Positions 53,053 through 61,883 of a DNA stretch of 64,000 nucleotides are shown in pieces (the first letter of the stretch is position 1; each line of letters opens with the position of its first letter). The position numbers were made by a program, and so were the translations under genes. This DNA comes from Pseudomonas fluorescens (GTDB lineage: Bacteria > Pseudomonadota > Gammaproteobacteria > Pseudomonadales > Pseudomonadaceae). The DNA lies in the NCBI RefSeq assembly GCF_902497855.1, contig NZ_CABVHU010000014.1:1-64000 (forward strand), written 5' to 3'. The notes below the pieces were generated by a model, which was given only the letters and a program-made list of their open reading frames with translations, had not been told where the DNA came from and did not search any database.

Positions 53053-55533
53053 ATGCCGAGTATTGTTGCCCCCTTTGTTCAACGTGGTATGCGACCGCTG
53101 TTTCGCGTCGCGTTGTGCAGCCAGTTGATCTGGCCAATGTTAGCGTTTGCCTATACCCCTTACGACGAAATGGTGCTCGATGCCCGAGCCGGTCACTACA
53201 CGCCCGCGTTGACTGCGTTGCGTCAGGTGCCGGCGGGCCAGGCCACCACCAGTCAAATCAGTGATCACCTGCAGATCGCCAGTTGGGCCGGCCTGGACGC
53301 CGAAGTGATCAAGGTTTATGAAACCCAGGGGCGCAGCCTGGACCTGCCGGTTGAGGCCTTGACCGCCACGGCGCGGGCTTATCGCAACCAGCAGCGCTGG
53401 GACGATGCGAACCGGGTCTACAACAAGGCCCTGGCCATCGACCCGGACAACCAGGAACTGCAGCTGGGGCTGGCACTGACTCAGGCCGACTCCACAAGGC
53501 CCGATCAGGCGGTGACGCGCGCCAAAGCGCTGGTGGCCGCTCAACCCAATGATGTCTCCCGCCGAATGGCCTTGGGCTACGCCTTGAACCGTGCCGGTAA
53601 ACAGTACGACTCGTTGTTTGAATACGATCAGGCCTTTGTCCGTTCCGGTAACAATCCGGAAATCGCCAAAGAATATGTGGGTGCGCTGCAACGTGCTCAT
53701 CTGCCGGAACCGGCCTTGCGCCTGGCCCGTCAGCGACCAGGCTTGATCGATCCGATCACGACACGTCGCCTTGAAGGTGACCTGGCCGCAGAACGCGTGC
53801 GCCTGGCTGAAATGCCTACTCGCAGCGAATCGGAACGTTATGTGATCGCTGATCGGGCCTTGGCCGATTACGACAAATTGATTGCCACCTGGTCCGCGGA
53901 TCCGCAAGCTCACGATGACGTCGTCCGCTGGCGCATCGACCGGATGGGTGCTCTCAAGGCCCGATCGCGCACCGCTGAGGTCATCAGCGAACACCACAAA
54001 CTGCAGGCCGATGGTGTGCAAGTGCCGACCTACGCCCAGCGTTGGGTCGCCGCGTCCTACCTGGACCAGCGCGAACCGGAAATCGCCAGCGATATGTATC
54101 GTGAGATCCTGCTCAAGCCGGATGCCGATCCTGCCAACCGTTTGATAGACACCAGTGCGCTTTACTATGCCTTGCTCGAAAGTGGCGAGGCCGACGAGGC
54201 GCGCGTAGTCGCCGAGGAATTGGCCAAAACCCAGAGACCACGCGTCGAGCTCAAGGGTCTGCCCGGAGGCAACCCCAACGACGAATGGATGGACGCGCAA
54301 CAACTCGCTGCCCAGGCCGGGACTTACAGTGCCGATCTGCCCCATGGCGAGGAGCGCCTGCAGGCCTTGGTCGATCAGGCGCCGGGCAACGTCAGCCTGC
54401 GTGTGGCTCAGGCCGATCTGTACCTGGCGCGGGGCTGGCCGCGGCTTGCCGAAAGCAAGCTCAAGGAAGCCGAGGCCATGGCCCCGCGGGACCTTAGCCT
54501 GGAAGTCGCCCAGGCCCACACCGCCACGGACCTGCAGGAATGGCGGCAGATGAATGCGCTGACCGACGACGTGGTCGCGCGTTTTCCCGAGAACAGTCAG
54601 GTGCAGCGCTTGCAGCGTCAGCGTGAGGTCCATGACATGTTCGAGCTGCGCGTAGAAGCGTTCGGCGGCAAAACTTATGGCGGCGATGACGACAACGTCG
54701 GCGCGGTCAACGGCAGTAAGGATTTCGGCATCGAAACCGTCCTGTACAGCCCGCCCATCGGTGAAGACTGGCGCGTATTCGCCGGTGCCGGTTATGCCGA
54801 AGGCGACTTCCAGGAAGGAACCGGTAACCATAACTTCCAGCGCGTCGGGCTCGAACGCCGGACCCGCGACTTGACCCTGGAAGCGGAAGTCTCCAACCAC
54901 TCCTATGGCTTCGGTTCCAAACAGGGCGCGCGTCTGGCATTCGCCCATGACATCAACGATTACTGGCAGTACGGCGCCAGCCTGGAATACTTCGCCGCGG
55001 CAACGCCGTTGCGGGCCCTGAACAGCGATATCACGGCCAACGGCGGCAGCGGTTTCATACGCTGGCGCGCCAATGAAAGTCGCGAGTGGAAATTCGCGGT
55101 CAGCCCGTCCCACTTCAGCGACGGCAACGATCGCGTCGAAGCATTGCTCACCGGGCGCGAAGGCATCTACACCTCAGCGAACGTGCAAGTCGATCTGGGA
55201 TTGGAAGTCGGCGCCAGCCACAACTCCCTGTCTGACGACGTGCCGTATTTCAACCCCAAGTCCGATCTCAGCGTTCTGCCGATGATCAGTGTCAATCACA
55301 TGCTCTACCAGCGCTATGAAACTCGATGGAGTCAGCAGTTCCAGGTTGGCGCGGGTACTTACACCCAGCAAGATCACTCCACCGGAGGCATGGCCCTGTT
55401 GGGCTATGGCCAGCGTTACAGCTGGAACGACGTGGTGGAGGTCGGCGGTATGTTAAGCGCAATCAACCGGCCATATGACGGAGAGCGGGAAACCGATCTG
55501 CGTCTGTTGGTCGATCTGACTTTCCGCTTCTAG
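53053..55533 (+). CDS. pgaA: PgaA, outer-membrane exporter of poly-N-acetylglucosamine
   Basis: The 826-residue protein has a signal peptide ending near MLAFAYT, a periplasmic TPR region (about 35-510; WDDANRVYNKALAIDPDNQE is one repeat) and a 16-strand-type barrel ending in LRLLVDLTFRF. It carries partly deacetylated PNAG out of the cell. AAGGA lies eight bases before the ATG and includes a GGA of the kind RsmA/CsrA binds. It is the first gene of pgaABCD. Confidence 0.95.
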   Translation: MPSIVAPFVQRGMRPLFRVALCSQLIWPMLAFAYTPYDEMVLDARAGHYTPALTALRQVPAGQATTSQISDHLQIASWAGLDAEVIKVYETQGRSLDLPVEALTATARAYRNQQRWDDANRVYNKALAIDPDNQELQLGLALTQADSTRPDQAVTRAKALVAAQPNDVSRRMALGYALNRAGKQYDSLFEYDQAFVRSGNNPEIAKEYVGALQRAHLPEPALRLARQRPGLIDPITTRRLEGDLAAERVRLAEMPTRSESERYVIADRALADYDKLIATWSADPQAHDDVVRWRIDRMGALKARSRTAEVISEHHKLQADGVQVPTYAQRWVAASYLDQREPEIASDMYREILLKPDADPANRLIDTSALYYALLESGEADEARVVAEELAKTQRPRVELKGLPGGNPNDEWMDAQQLAAQAGTYSADLPHGEERLQALVDQAPGNVSLRVAQADLYLARGWPRLAESKLKEAEAMAPRDLSLEVAQAHTATDLQEWRQMNALTDDVVARFPENSQVQRLQRQREVHDMFELRVEAFGGKTYGGDDDNVGAVNGSKDFGIETVLYSPPIGEDWRVFAGAGYAEGDFQEGTGNHNFQRVGLERRTRDLTLEAEVSNHSYGFGSKQGARLAFAHDINDYWQYGASLEYFAAATPLRALNSDITANGGSGFIRWRANESREWKFAVSPSHFSDGNDRVEALLTGREGIYTSANVQVDLGLEVGASHNSLSDDVPYFNPKSDLSVLPMISVNHMLYQRYETRWSQQFQVGAGTYTQQDHSTGGMALLGYGQRYSWNDVVEVGGMLSAINRPYDGERETDLRLLVDLTFRF

Positions 55534-55545
55534 AGGAGTTTGAAA

Positions 55546-57543
55546 ATGGCCTTGATGTCGCGTTTCTTCCTCCTGCTGGGAGCGCTGTTGATCAGCGCTT
55601 GTGCCCAGCAAGCCCCGGCTTTCGCGCCGCCATCCGAACGTCCGGTGGTGGAAAACGAAACCCCGTGGCCGAAAAACCATGTACTCGGCATCGCCTATCA
55701 CGATGTCGATGACAAAGACCCCGATCAGGCGGTGGTGGCCGTGCGCACCGAACGCTTGATCGAGCAGTTGGCCTGGTTAAGGGAGAACGGCTACCAGCCG
55801 GTCTCCATCGACCAGGTCCTGGCGGCACGCAAAGGCGGACCCGATCTGCCGGCCAAAGCGGTCGTGCTCAGTTTCGACGACGGTTATGCGAGCTTCTATA
55901 CCCGGGTGATGCCGGTGCTGCGTGCCTATAAATGGCCTTCCTTGCTGGCGCCGGTCGGAACCTGGGTCGACACACCGCCGAACCAACCGGTGGATTTCGC
56001 CGGCACGCCGCGTCAGCGCTCGGACTTCCTGACCTGGGATCAGGTACGGGAGGTTTCCCAGTCCGGACTGGTGGAAATCGCTGCGCACACCGATGCCAAT
56101 CACAAGGGTATCTTGGCTAACCCCCAAGGTAACTTGCAGCCGTCCGCCACAACCCGGCGTTACGATCCCGTCGCCAAACGCTATGAGACCGAAGCAGAGT
56201 TCCAGGCTCGTCAGCGTGCTGACGTGGTGGCGATTTCGGACAAAATCTTCAAGGTCACGGGTAAAAAGCCGCGGGTCTGGGTCTGGCCGTACGGCGCGGC
56301 GGACGGCGTCTCGCTGCAAATCATCAATGATCAGGGCTATCAGATGGCTTTGACCCTCGAAGACGGGCTCGATACCCTCGATACTCTGATGAGCAGCCCG
56401 CGCTACCTTGTTTCTTCTGACCCGGATGGCCCGCGCTTCGCCAACAGCGTCGTCTCAGTGCAGGCGAAGAATGCGATGCGCGTCGTTCACGTCGATCTGG
56501 ATAACGTCTACGACCCGGACCCTGCCCAGCAGGAAAGAAACCTGGGTAAACTGATCCAGCGCATGTCCGACATGGGCGCCAATACAGTGTTCCTGCAAGC
56601 CTTCGCCGATCCGAAGGGTGATGGCCTGGTGCATTCGCTGTACTTCCCCAACCGTCACTTGCCGATGAGTGCCGACATTTTTGACCGCGTGGCCTGGCAG
56701 TTGCGCACTCGGGCCCATGTCAAAGTCTACGCCTGGATGCCAGTGCTGAGCTTTGCCCTGGATTCGAAGCTGCCGCGAGTGACGCGCTGGGACCCGGAAA
56801 CCGGCAAGACGTCGGTCGATCCGAGCCAGTACATACGCTTGTCGCCCTACGATCCGAACGTACGGCGCATCATTGGTGAAATCTACGAAGACCTCGCGCG
56901 CATGTCATCGGTGAACGGCATCCTGTTTCACGATGACGCAGTCATGTCGGACTTCGAAGACGCTGGCCCCGATGCTCTCAAAGTCTATGCCGCCAATGGT
57001 TTGCCCGGCTCGATTGCCGCGCTGCGCGCCGACCCTGCCGTGATGCAGCGCTGGACGCGTTTCAAAAGCCGCTACCTGATCGATTTCACCAAGGAGTTGA
57101 CTGCCAAGGTCCGCGCCATTCGTGGCCCGCAGGTGGATACGGCGCGCAACATTTTCGCCGAGCCGATACTCAACCCCCAAAGTGAAACCTGGTACGCGCA
57201 GAACCTCGATGACTTCCTCGGCACTTACGACTGGACGGCGCCGATGGCCATGCCGTTGATGGAAAAGCAGTCTTATAACGAGTCCCATGCCTGGCTCGAG
57301 AAACTGGTCGCCACGGTCAAGGCTCGTCCCGGTGCGCTTGATCGCACCGTGTTCGAATTGCAGGCACGGGACTGGACGAAACAGGAAGCTGCCGACATCG
57401 ACGGCGAAACACTGGCCGAGTGGATGAGAGTGCTCCAGCGTCAGGGCGTGACCAGTTTTGGTTACTACCCAGACAACTTCCTCGACAATCTGCCGGAGCT
57501 GAAGGCCGTAAGGCCCGCGCTCTCCAACAAGTGGAATCCATAA
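55546..57543 (+). CDS. pgaB: PgaB, PNAG N-deacetylase and glycoside hydrolase lipoprotein
   Basis: The 665-residue lipoprotein has a lipobox ending at C19 (LLISAC). The N-terminal deacetylase domain has D111/D112 (LSFDDGY) and metal histidines H181 and H186 (AAHTDANHKG). The C-terminal GH153-type domain (VVHVDLDNVYDPDPAQQERN, LFHDDAVMSDFED) cuts the polymer. The ATG at 55546, after GAGGAG, is preferred to a TTG two codons earlier. Confidence 0.95.
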   Translation: MALMSRFFLLLGALLISACAQQAPAFAPPSERPVVENETPWPKNHVLGIAYHDVDDKDPDQAVVAVRTERLIEQLAWLRENGYQPVSIDQVLAARKGGPDLPAKAVVLSFDDGYASFYTRVMPVLRAYKWPSLLAPVGTWVDTPPNQPVDFAGTPRQRSDFLTWDQVREVSQSGLVEIAAHTDANHKGILANPQGNLQPSATTRRYDPVAKRYETEAEFQARQRADVVAISDKIFKVTGKKPRVWVWPYGAADGVSLQIINDQGYQMALTLEDGLDTLDTLMSSPRYLVSSDPDGPRFANSVVSVQAKNAMRVVHVDLDNVYDPDPAQQERNLGKLIQRMSDMGANTVFLQAFADPKGDGLVHSLYFPNRHLPMSADIFDRVAWQLRTRAHVKVYAWMPVLSFALDSKLPRVTRWDPETGKTSVDPSQYIRLSPYDPNVRRIIGEIYEDLARMSSVNGILFHDDAVMSDFEDAGPDALKVYAANGLPGSIAALRADPAVMQRWTRFKSRYLIDFTKELTAKVRAIRGPQVDTARNIFAEPILNPQSETWYAQNLDDFLGTYDWTAPMAMPLMEKQSYNESHAWLEKLVATVKARPGALDRTVFELQARDWTKQEAADIDGETLAEWMRVLQRQGVTSFGYYPDNFLDNLPELKAVRPALSNKWNP

Positions 57544-57544
57544 C

Positions 57545-58900
57545 ATGCTGGATAGACTTCTGGCTCTACTCGTTCTGGCGATCGTCCTCGGGATTCCCCT
57601 CGGACTGATCTTTCTACTCACTGGCCAGTTCCTGATGGACTTCGTGTTCTTTTATCCACTGTTCATGTCGGGACTGTGGATCGCCGGGGGACTCTATTTC
57701 TGGCTGCACTGGGAGCGGCACTGGCCGTGGAAAGAAGACACCTTGCCGCCACCGTTGGCTGGCGAGCCGTTGATTACGATCCTCATCCCTTGCTTCAACG
57801 AAGGTGACAACGTCAAAGAAACCATCCATGCGGCGCTGGCCCAGCAGTATCCGAACATCGAGGTCATCGCAATCAACGATGGCTCGAAGGACGACACGGG
57901 CAGCATACTTGACGCATTGGCCGTGCAGGATCCGCGTTTGCGGGTGCTGCACCTGGCGGAGAACCAGGGCAAGGCAGTGGCTCTGCGCATGGGCGCCATT
58001 GCAGCGCGTAGCGAGTACCTGGTGTGCATCGACGGTGATGCGCTGCTGGCACCCAATACCGCGGCTTACCTGGTCGCGCCGCTGCTCGAAAATCCGCGCC
58101 TCGGCGCGGTGACCGGCAACCCGCGGATCCGTACCCGTTCGACCCTGGTCGGCCGGGTGCAGGTGGGCGAGTTCTCCTCGATCATCGGTCTGATCAAACG
58201 TACCCAGCGAGTCTTCGGGCGGATCTTTACCGTCTCCGGCGTGGTCGTTGCTTTCCGTCGCACGGCCCTGCACCGGGTCGGCTACTGGAGCCCGGACATG
58301 ATCACCGAAGACATCGATATCAGCTGGAAGCTGCAACTGGATCACTGGAGCATTTTCTACGAGCCCCGTGCGTTGTGCTGGATCCTGATGCCGGAAACCC
58401 TGGGTGGCCTATGGAAACAGCGTCTGCGCTGGGCCCAGGGCGGTGCGGAAGTGCTGTTCAAGAACATTCGCGGCATCTGGCAGTACCGTCATCGTTACCT
58501 CTGGCCGTTGCTGTTCGAATATTGCCTGTCCACCGGTTGGGCGTTCACCTTCCTGCTGTCGTTGATTTTCTGGCTGGTGGGTCTGTACGTCGCGTTGCCG
58601 GAAGTCATATCGGTGCCCCGTATGTGGCCACCGGCGTTTACCGGCTTGCTGCTGGCAGTGGTCTGCCTGATGCAGTTCGGGGTCAGCCTTCTGATCGATC
58701 GCCGCTACGAAAAAGGTTTGGGCAAGACGATGTTCTGGGTGATCTGGTACCCGCTGGTGTTCTGGTTGGTCAGTCTGCTCACCACGCTGGTCAGCTTCCC
58801 CAAAGTGCTGTTCCGTCTACGTCAGAAACGTGCGCGCTGGGTCAGTCCAGATCGCGGTATTCGGCCGCCAGGTGCCGATCAAGAGGAGATCGTCAAATGA
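57545..58900 (+). CDS. pgaC: PgaC, PNAG synthase (GT2 glycosyltransferase)
   Basis: The protein has 451 residues, with two N-terminal and about three C-terminal TM helices around a GT2 domain. Catalytic motifs are NDGSKDD, D163/D165 in CIDGDAL, the base D256 in MITEDID and QRLRW (292-296). It polymerises UDP-GlcNAc. In E. coli PgaC and PgaD together bind c-di-GMP. It starts one base after pgaB and overlaps pgaD by four bases. Confidence 0.96.
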   Translation: MLDRLLALLVLAIVLGIPLGLIFLLTGQFLMDFVFFYPLFMSGLWIAGGLYFWLHWERHWPWKEDTLPPPLAGEPLITILIPCFNEGDNVKETIHAALAQQYPNIEVIAINDGSKDDTGSILDALAVQDPRLRVLHLAENQGKAVALRMGAIAARSEYLVCIDGDALLAPNTAAYLVAPLLENPRLGAVTGNPRIRTRSTLVGRVQVGEFSSIIGLIKRTQRVFGRIFTVSGVVVAFRRTALHRVGYWSPDMITEDIDISWKLQLDHWSIFYEPRALCWILMPETLGGLWKQRLRWAQGGAEVLFKNIRGIWQYRHRYLWPLLFEYCLSTGWAFTFLLSLIFWLVGLYVALPEVISVPRMWPPAFTGLLLAVVCLMQFGVSLLIDRRYEKGLGKTMFWVIWYPLVFWLVSLLTTLVSFPKVLFRLRQKRARWVSPDRGIRPPGADQEEIVK

Positions 58901-59421
58901 AAATTATCACAACCCGGCAGCGGCCAGTGCTTATCGTGGTCGATGCAGCTTTCACCGTCCTCGCCTGGGCCGGATTCCTGTACTTGTTGTTCCTGGGTCT
59001 CATGCCATTGATCGGCAGCCACGACGGTTCCCGGATAGGCGCTTCAGCGTACGACGCCCTCGGCACCCTGCAGATTTATTTATGGGTGGCGGTGTTCAAC
59101 GCGGTGGTTCTGATCGGTTGGGCGCGTTATCAACAACGTAAAAGCAAAAGCTACGCCCAGCGTCGTATGCCGGCCCCGGTCGTCGACGATCAGGGCTTGA
59201 GCAAAAGCTTCAAACTGTCCCGCGAACGGCTGCACAAATTGCGCAGCCCGGGTTCGATGACCATTCACAACGATCATGATGGCGATATCTCGCATGTGGT
59301 CAGCCACTTCTTCACCATCGATTCCCGGCAACCGCTTTCCCTGCAGCCCCTGGAGAATCCAAAAGTGGTCCGTCGTCCATCCGACGATAACGAAGGCAAA
59401 GAGCCGATGAACCGCGCCTGA
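58897..59421 (+). CDS. pgaD: PgaD, PNAG synthase accessory membrane protein
   Basis: The 174-residue protein has two TM helices (VDAAFTVLAWAGFLYLLFLG and IYLWVAVFNAVVLIGWARYQ) and a basic cytoplasmic tail longer than I expect for E. coli PgaD. It stabilises PgaC. The ATG at 58897 overlaps the pgaC stop (ATGA) and has GAGGAG upstream; the frame stays open far upstream inside pgaC, but those codons are not used. Confidence 0.93.
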   Translation: MKIITTRQRPVLIVVDAAFTVLAWAGFLYLLFLGLMPLIGSHDGSRIGASAYDALGTLQIYLWVAVFNAVVLIGWARYQQRKSKSYAQRRMPAPVVDDQGLSKSFKLSRERLHKLRSPGSMTIHNDHDGDISHVVSHFFTIDSRQPLSLQPLENPKVVRRPSDDNEGKEPMNRA

Positions 59422-59461
59422 GCCTGACACGCTCCCCCGGGATGAATGACATCGATCCCGG

Positions 59462-59567
59462 GTAGGAGCCGGCTTGCTGGCGAAGGCGACGGTACATTGG
59501 GTGGATGTGTTGACTGACAGACGGCTTTCGTTGCGGTGCGGCGATCCGACAAGCCAGCTCCTACAGG
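59462..59567. repeat. REPIN overlapping the 3' end of the Rieske gene
   Basis: The left arm GTAGGAGCCGGCTTGCTGGC (from 59462) and an imperfect right arm ending AAGCCAGCTCCTACAGG (to 59567) face each other. The right arm contains the stop codon of the neighbouring minus-strand gene. Confidence 0.85.
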
Positions 59568-61096
59568 GGGTTTACATCCCGAATCAAGCGCCACGCCTCG
59601 TCCACCGGCAGTGGTTGTTTCATCCGTTCAGCGAGCATTGCCATCGCCCGCTCTTCATCGCAGGCTACAGCCGCCGCCACCACCCCGTTCTTGCAGAACA
59701 GGCCGATAAAGGGTGGATGGTAGGGGTCGCCCTTGAATTCAACTTCGTCCCAGGCCTCGGCATGGCCCAGGTAGTCGTAGTTTTTTCCAAAGTGCCAGGT
59801 CCAGAAAAACGGCACGTCGAGGTAATGTTCGTCGCCCCCGAGCATGTTCGCTGCCGCGATCCGCGCCTGTTGCTGTGCCAGGCGCCAATGCTCGATGCGT
59901 TGCGGCTGGCCATTGAGCGGGAAGGTTGCGATATCACCGGCCGCCCAGAGCCCATCGGTCACGCGCATGCCGCCGTCGACTGTCAGCGACTGATCTTTTT
60001 CCTTGGGCAAATCGGCAAAGGGTCCGGTTGCCGGGCTGACGCCAATGCCGACCAGCACCAGGTCCGCTGGCAAACGTTGACCGTTGTCCAGTTTCACCGC
60101 TTCGACCTTGGCGGTGCCTACAATCTGCACGGCTTCGCCATCGGTGTGGAATACCACGCCGTGGGCCATATGCCGGGCACGAATGGCCTTGCCGACCGTG
60201 TCGCCGAATTGCCTGGCGAAGGGTATGGCGTGGCGAGCCAGAACAGTGACGTCCAGACCGTATTCGCGCAGGGACGATGCAGATTCCAGGGCAATGAAAC
60301 TGTCACCGATGATCACCGCTCGCTGACCAGGTTTTGCAGCGACCAGAATCCGCTGCGCCTGATCCTTGGAGCGCAGCACGAAGACCTGCGGCAAGTCGGC
60401 ACCGGGCAGCGTGAGCAAGTTGGGCGTACCGCCGGTGGCGAGCAGGGCGGCGTCATACGTCAGCGACTGACCGTCAGCCAGTCGCAGGGTTCTATTCGCC
60501 GCATCCAGGCTGGCCACTTCGCCCTTGATGCGCTCGATTCGCTGCTCGTGGTAGAAGTTTTCATCCCGCAGCGGGGGGACCTCCTCCGGCGGCATCTCAC
60601 CGGCGATCACGAATTTGCTCAGCACCGTGCGGTCGTAGCCGGCGTCGGCTTCGCGGTCGATCAGCAGCACGCGGCCGCCGAAGCCTTTTTCGCGCAGCGC
60701 CGCCGCAGCCGCCGTACCCGCGGCACCGGCACCGACGATCACGAACCTGCGCTCATCGTCAGCCGGCGGTGTGCTGCCAGCAGGCAGTGACCGGTCGTCG
60801 ACCCAAACCTCGCCGTCGCGCAGTTCAAGCGGGTAACGCTTGAGGCTGTCGAGGGACGGCGGTTCACAGAGCGCACCGTCTTCGATCCGGTACGCGGCCT
60901 TGTGCCAGGGGCAGATCAGCCGTCCGTGACACAGTGCGCCCTCGGCCAGCGGTGCCCCGGCGTGGGGGCATTCACCCTGATAGGCGCGCAATTGATCGCC
61001 GACTCGCAGCAGGACGATTTTAGTGTCTTCGATCCGGACTTCCAGGCCACGGTTCTCGGGCACATCGGCGAAACGGGCGACGCGGTGCAGGGCCAT
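59561..61096 (-). CDS. Rieske-domain FAD-dependent NAD(P)H oxidoreductase (AIFL-like)
   Basis: The 511-residue protein has an N-terminal Rieske [2Fe-2S] domain (ECPHAGAPL and CPWHKAAY supply Cys/His pairs, about 43-65), then an FAD/NAD pyridine-nucleotide disulfide reductase core (VIVGAGAAGTAAA; second nucleotide site VIIGDSFIALESA; GLWAAGDIA) and a reductase C-terminal domain. It resembles AIFL-type proteins and ferredoxin reductases. The electron partner is unknown and no oxygenase gene is adjacent. It is transcribed towards pga and ends inside a REP arm. Confidence 0.9.
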   Translation of the reverse strand: MALHRVARFADVPENRGLEVRIEDTKIVLLRVGDQLRAYQGECPHAGAPLAEGALCHGRLICPWHKAAYRIEDGALCEPPSLDSLKRYPLELRDGEVWVDDRSLPAGSTPPADDERRFVIVGAGAAGTAAAAALREKGFGGRVLLIDREADAGYDRTVLSKFVIAGEMPPEEVPPLRDENFYHEQRIERIKGEVASLDAANRTLRLADGQSLTYDAALLATGGTPNLLTLPGADLPQVFVLRSKDQAQRILVAAKPGQRAVIIGDSFIALESASSLREYGLDVTVLARHAIPFARQFGDTVGKAIRARHMAHGVVFHTDGEAVQIVGTAKVEAVKLDNGQRLPADLVLVGIGVSPATGPFADLPKEKDQSLTVDGGMRVTDGLWAAGDIATFPLNGQPQRIEHWRLAQQQARIAAANMLGGDEHYLDVPFFWTWHFGKNYDYLGHAEAWDEVEFKGDPYHPPFIGLFCKNGVVAAAVACDEERAMAMLAERMKQPLPVDEAWRLIRDVNPL

Positions 61097-61235
61097 GATC
61101 GCTCTCCTGACGGACGTTTCAGGTAAGAGTCCGGGGTTTCTCCCGAGGTTCAGCCAATTGCCGCTGCCAAGGCACGAACGGTCCGGCTATAGTTTGCACG
61201 CCGACCACGGCCCCATCCGCACAAGGTGCTCCGGT

Positions 61236-61796
61236 ATGACCCGATTGACCTCCCTGAACCCTTGGCTGGCGGCCGTTGCAGTCGCCCTTTGCGTGCAGTT
61301 TCCGGCGCAGGCCCAGGAGCGCTTCACCCTCAGCATTCCCGGTGTTTCGGACAATCGCCTGTTCACCTCGGCAGCCGCCAGCGATGCGGCCGGGTGTGGC
61401 GGCAAGAACCAGTCCCCGGCCTTGAGCTGGAACGCCGGCCCGCCGGGCACCATGAGCTACGCCATCGTCATGCACGACCCGGACGGCCAGAAGGGCCTGG
61501 GCGTCGACCACTGGATTCACTATGGCATCAAGGCCACGACCCACCAGATCCCGGCCGGTGTCGGCGCCAAATCCGCCCTCGAAGGCCTGGGCGGCAGCAA
61601 CAGCAAAGGCACTACCGGCTACGTAGGCCCCTGCCCACCGGTCGGCGACAGCTCCCATCACTACATCATCCAGCTCTATGCCCTGGACCTTGCACCAGAC
61701 GCCTTGCCCGCCGGCCTGAGCCGCGCGCAGCTGATGGAAAAAATCAAAGGCCATGTGTTGAAAAACAGCAGCGTGGTGCGGCGTTATCACCGCTGA
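61236..61796 (+). CDS. YbhB/YbcL-family (PEBP-like) periplasmic protein
   Basis: The 186-residue protein has a signal peptide (WLAAVAVALCVQFPAQAQ) and the PEBP ligand-site motifs SPALSWNAGPPGTMSYAIVM-HDPD and YVGPCPPVGDSSHHYIIQLY. Function in bacteria is not well defined. AAGGTG precedes the ATG at 61236. Confidence 0.9.
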   Translation: MTRLTSLNPWLAAVAVALCVQFPAQAQERFTLSIPGVSDNRLFTSAAASDAAGCGGKNQSPALSWNAGPPGTMSYAIVMHDPDGQKGLGVDHWIHYGIKATTHQIPAGVGAKSALEGLGGSNSKGTTGYVGPCPPVGDSSHHYIIQLYALDLAPDALPAGLSRAQLMEKIKGHVLKNSSVVRRYHR

Positions 61797-61883
61797 AGTT
61801 TTTTCATTTCGGTTTAACCCGAACCGGTCGGGCTGCCCGTCTCAGAGGATGAATGGATCAATTTCCTCCTGAGGTCAGCCCCC

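Noticed and set aside
53140..55113. 657-codon reading frame antisense to pgaA
   Set aside because: pgaA is well supported with TPR and barrel regions; the antisense frame shows no motif.
58375..58896. Upstream extension of pgaD inside pgaC
   Set aside because: The frame is open, but pgaD starts at the ATG overlapping the pgaC stop with a strong GAGGAG.
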